Notes under the pieces: model-generated
What the model was told of the DNA's origin: nothing
What the model saw: the letters and a program-made list of their open reading frames with translations, nothing else
Database searches by the model: none
In this document: piece after piece, positions 60,229 through 64,000 of the stretch
Numbering within the stretch: position 1 is the first letter of the stretch
Layout of the letters: each line of letters begins with the position of its first letter
Made by a program: the position numbers and the translations under genes
NCBI GenBank assembly: GCA_963693305.1
Contig: OY855903.1
Coordinates: forward strand, 55,021,150-55,085,149
DNA length: 64,000 nucleotides
Source: Meandrina meandrites
Taxonomy: Eukaryota; Cnidaria; Anthozoa; Scleractinia; Meandrinidae
Reading direction: 5' to 3'

Positions 60229-61047
60229 ATGGAGGATCTAACTGGGCATTCCGCATCAGATCCTGATGAATTTTTAAACAACGCTCCTGCCAGCATACTT
60301 CATTCTACAGTGTCAGTTGACGAGACCGAAACGCAAGGTGCTGCAGAGAGCTCGGGCGAAGCCTTAGAAGATAGCGGCGATGAAGGGAGCGACGAAATTG
60401 AATGTACGAGTGCAAACTTGGGTGAACGAGATTCGCAGACACCTATAGACGAAGCTAGCCATGATTTTACATCAAGTGAACAAGTCGAAACGGCAGTAAA
60501 AGATAGCGAAATGAGCAATCAGGCAAGTGAACTTGTGAACGAAGCAACTCCAGTCGAGAGCGACTCAAACGGTGAAGGAGACACAACGCAAAGTCACTTG
60601 CAATCATCGGAAAATGACGGCAGTATAAATGCTGAGGTTTCTCCGACTACCGTGGTCTTGAAAGACAGTAATGTATCTGAGGGAAGCGATAGCCCGTCTG
60701 AAATCGATATCACATCAAATGCTATAGACTCCGCTTTAGAACCAGACGATGAAGGTTTCGAGATGGCAAAAGGAACCGGAAATGAAGACGAAACAGGAAA
60801 TACTGAGTCACGGACTGCTCGAGAACAACTGGCTATAGAGTCGCTTTATCACATCAAGTGGATAAAATGGAAAGGAATTAACACCCCGATCATCACTCAG
60901 AATGAAAACGGACCTTGCCCTTTGCTGGCAATTGTAAACGTTTTGCTCCTGCAGAGACGAATCAACCTTCCATCGCAGCAAACGTTTATCACTTCAGGGC
61001 AGCTGATGGAGTATATCGGAGACTGCATCCTGGAAGAAGCACCCAAG
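60229..61047 (+). CDS. MINDY-family Lys48-specific deubiquitinase, exon 1
   Basis: The ATG at 60229 opens 273 codons that end at AAG|GTTTGT, phase 0. Residues 1 to about 200 are acidic and Ser/Thr-rich, probably disordered. The catalytic domain then begins (SLYHIKWIKWKG), followed by ITQNENGPCPLLAIVNVLLL. Cys230 in NGPCPL is the nucleophile position of MINDY-1/MINDY-2 (FAM63A/B), and the Gln of TQN just before it is also kept. MINDY-1 and MINDY-2 are cysteine proteases that trim Lys48-linked polyubiquitin from the distal end, in the cytosol or nucleus. The long N-terminus resembles MINDY-2 more than MINDY-1, which is a weak argument. The His and the other active-site parts must lie in exons beyond the window. 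The gene is head to head with the thrombospondin-like gene. Confidence 0.88.
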
Positions 61048-61084
61048 GTTTGTAACTTACATCTGATGGATATGTCTCTATAAT

Positions 61085-62385
61085 GCACTTAGCACTGGCT
61101 TTCCCAGGGGTTGATCCCCAGGAATCCCCCGAGGATTTGTTTTCAGGGTCAATTAAAAACCTACCAAATCCCTGGGTTAGGCACTTGGGAAAAGTTTTCA
61201 TCTTTGCTGGCTAAAAGTCCGCAAAACTTCAAACCCGCAACCGGGAAGGAAAACTTTTAGTCAAGCCAAGTAGGGTCGCACAGGTAAATGTCGGTGTTTG
61301 ACACATTTAGAAATGAAGTTGACCAGATACCAGATACATCAGTGTTTTGTTTAGCCGCGTGTTTTTGCATAGAGTAGTAAAAGGGAAAATACTGCTGGTA
61401 TTCCGCACCATCACCGTAATAACCTTACATTTTCTACGGATTACAAAAATATCGACCTCGATCCATGGCGAAAGAAGGCAAATTGAAAACTCCTGCGCTA
61501 GTTTAAGTAGATCGTGTTTCTTGTTTCACTGACAAGCGTTGACAGTTACCACTGTGATTTCTATTGTTTAACTCGACTTTTCAAAAATCTGCCTGCCCCA
61601 CCCAAGCACGACAGCATGTTTGATGTTTTGGCCGATTTGCAAAGTTTTTGCTAGCCAGAAAATTTAGGGTCGCACTAGGCAAAGTTGCTCGATGACAGAT
61701 TTCTACTGCAAAGTAAACAAATTCTGGCAAAACTTTGCCAAGTGTGACCCATACCTTATGCGGCATAAAATTCACACCAATTTCCCCTGTCCCGGAGGCT
61801 AAGCAGATGATAGAACACCTTCATTTACAATAATTACTGACAAATTTGTCACTGTTTTCGCTTTCTTTGCAATAATCTTGTTTTATAAACTCACATGTGT
61901 AAAGGCAAGCTTATGTTCAGAAACAATGACTAATGAAATTTAGCTCACTTTTATAGCAGTTTTCACATGACTATCAAAAGTAATTTGCATTTGCTTTGGT
62001 TTTTGCATCACAATGCTCATTGTTTGGTTTAAAAAATCTTGTGCCACTATTTCAAGCAACGAGAAGTAAAATCAAAACCAATTGTGACTTGCTCTCATGT
62101 GTTTTCCCGCTCTTTACAATGGCTGCAATTTTTGCCGGGGGCTGGGGAATTCCCCTAGCTACTACAAGTTTGTGCCCCAGTTACTTTGAAACAAAACCAG
62201 TCTTATACCAAGAAGAATTTTGTCCCCCATTTCCTTTTTTATTTACCCTGCCTACTTGAAAAATTAGTGACAACCCTGACATTTGCAAAACAAAAAACTT
62301 CAAAAGCACGCCATTCACCACCTGTTCCCAGGGTTTCCCTTAGGACCAACCCCTGGGAAAGCCAATGATGCATATAAGTGCAAGT
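61085..62385. mobile_element. Non-autonomous TIR element in MINDY intron 1
   Basis: GGCTTTCCCAGGGGTTGATC near 61097 is matched in inverse by GGACCAACCCCTGGGAAAGCC near 62343-62363, and AGTGC/GCACT occurs outside both. That suggests an element of about 1.3 kb with terminal inverted repeats of about 25 bp. A second, internal hairpin (GGGTCGCACTAGGCAAAGTT with AACTTTGCCAAGTGTGACCC) lies at 61668-61750. No transposase frame is visible. Confidence 0.55.
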
Positions 62386-62744
62386 GTTCCATAGATTTTC
62401 CAGTTCCGCTCCTGGGTAGGACTGGAACATCTCACACAGGGTAGCACAGGGTTTATGCATGACACGTGAAAAGGGGAAAAATTAGACCGTGACGTGTGAA
62501 GTAACTGTAAGTAAATGACTGGTGAATTTGCTTAAAATTTGTGCATGAAACGGGATCGCGACCCCCCCCCCCCCCCCCTCTTTGCTACCCCCTCAACAAA
62601 ATGATACAGTCTACACTGTACAGTGAAACCCAGTTTATACGACCACCATTGGGCCATAAAAATTGTATCCGTGTGACTACTTGGATTGGACCACTTGACC
62701 ACCAAATTACCCAATCAAAACATTAATACAGCATTATCACAGGT

Positions 62745-63030
62745 CAGGAAATAATCATACTAGGAAAATAGAAATTATCGAAAGTCAGAGAAAAGGCAGG
62801 GAATTTTATTGTGGGTCAGGGGAAATTAACAGTTTGAAGGCAAGTCAGGGAAAATTGGAATGACTAATGACACTTCTGATGCAATACCATGGATGGTCAT
62901 TGGTGGAAAAACATTTCAGGTCAATGTGATCTCAGCAATGTGTCACAGTGTGTGTTTATTTATTTTAATTTCTTTTGGAAATGGAAGATTTACTTTCATC
63001 AAGGAAAAGTCAGAGAAATTAGAACAGAAT
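62745..63030 (-). repeat. Intronic repeat with CCCTGAC motifs, copy 3 (reverse)
   Basis: On the plus strand GGTCAGGGGAAATTAA, GTCAGGGAAAATT and AAAAGTCAGAGAAATT recur at intervals, as expected for a reverse copy of the repeat at 40984. The boundaries are approximate. Confidence 0.5.
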
Positions 63031-64000
63031 TCCAGCAATTTACATACAATTTTCAAATTAATTTTCTGTTTCCAGTTCTTTTTAAGCGATGACGTCATTT
63101 TATGATGTCATCGGTTAATGCTGTAAAGCGAAAAAGCGATGGAATTTTTGGTGTTACGGTGTTACGATTACTCCCTGAATTGAACCGAAGAGCAATGGGA
63201 ACTAGGTGCATTGTTTGTATTCTTTTTGAGATCCGCCATCTTGTTTTTTGGCAAAGGAAGATATTTTTTTGCAGCTTGTATCATCACCAATCGGCAAACC
63301 TTATTTCATTTGTAGCTGTTAAATTGAGATTTCGAGTCTGCAGTGAGTGTTGCACTTTATCAGTTATCGAATAAATTTGGCATAAAGTTAAGAAGTGATG
63401 TCTGTCGTGACTGCAGACGAAGCAACCGATTATTAGCAGTTTTGAAACATCGGTTGAAAAGGTGAGCCATCTTAAACCTTTTTTAAGAGATGACGATGAC
63501 GTGATCGATTAATCTCGCTGTGCGAGTGGACAGGATCTGTTGTTGTCTGTTGTCTGTTGCCTGTTGTGATCAACCGATCTGTAGATTCGAACCGAATACT
63601 GGGAAAAGAAATCAAGTCAACTCAACAAGAAATCGTCGCATAGAACTCAAAGCAAAATACTCCTGGGCCGTTAGAAAGGACTAATTTAAAGCATAAACGA
63701 AAGAAACAAATTATATTTGATGCGTTCTATAAGATTTAGTAAACAGAAATCTCTCCATTCTTTAAAACAAAAGGTGTAAACAATTTTGGACAGCGTTTGA
63801 CCTTGCATCGTATATCGTATATCGTATGTCACGCCAAGATAACGCAATTTTTGTTGAACAATCATTTGGCACAGAAGTCGTCAGTTACTTTTATGTACCC
63901 TAATTTTTTGACAAATGTCCTGAAAATTATCAAAGACCCCTTGTGAAACGTCATCGCTTCTGCATGCATCGCGCACCGTTTATTTGATAAAGGTATCAGT

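Larger units (their letters stand above)
61048..64000 (+). other. MINDY intron 1, to the right edge
   Basis: The donor GTTTGT follows codon 273. No second MINDY exon is recognised before the edge. Contents: the TIR element (61085-62385), a poly(C) tract (62563), repeat copy 3 (62745-63030), a CRE-like palindrome (63088-63112) and a short TATCGTA repeat near 63811-63827. The right end could instead belong to another gene. Confidence 0.5.

Noticed and set aside
62532..62726. Frames around the poly(C) tract
   Set aside because: Proline/glycine-rich translation caused by the homopolymer; no homology recognised.

Overview
The window reads as animal nuclear DNA, most likely from a cnidarian and probably an anthozoan. 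It is AT-rich, almost every coding exon is short and flanked by GT/AG introns, and it carries dispersed tRNA-derived SINEs, MITEs, tetranucleotide arrays and an LTR retrotransposon. The organism call is an inference from gene content and repeat style; nothing in the sequence proves it.

Nearly the whole window (1497 to 59313) is one minus-strand gene. I traced 76 exons by splice sites and reading phase. They join into one open frame of 8,307 coding bases (2,769 residues) without a stop, and the gene runs off the left edge. From N to C terminus the product has a signal peptide; a Cys-rich LRR N-cap; 37 leucine-rich-repeat exons and an LRR C-cap; a fibronectin-III-like module; a fibro-slime (PA14-related) domain; about two cadherin repeats; a Cys-rich block of ephrin-receptor/GCC2-GCC3 type; three thrombospondin-type EGF modules; a thrombospondin type 3 calcium wire; the thrombospondin C-terminal lectin-like domain; one complete LamG-like domain; and the start of a second. 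It is a very large secreted thrombospondin-superfamily protein. I recall a published class called mega-thrombospondins in early-branching animals that it may belong to.

To the right, head to head across about 0.9 kb, lies exon 1 of a MINDY-family deubiquitinase on the plus strand (60229 to 61047). Its catalytic cysteine is present. The rest of that gene lies beyond the right edge.

The introns hold the mobile DNA. Intron 5 carries a young LTR retrotransposon (49400 to 53567) with only a gag gene between two 892-bp LTRs that differ at six positions. Other introns hold two tRNA-derived SINE families, a 137-bp palindromic MITE with an 8-bp target duplication, a TTAA-flanked MITE, several long hairpin elements, a three-copy intronic repeat, simple-sequence arrays, and an 11-copy 72/73-bp minisatellite that multiplies the splice donor of exon 46. 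No rRNA genes, functional tRNA genes, CRISPR arrays or bacterial-type features were seen.
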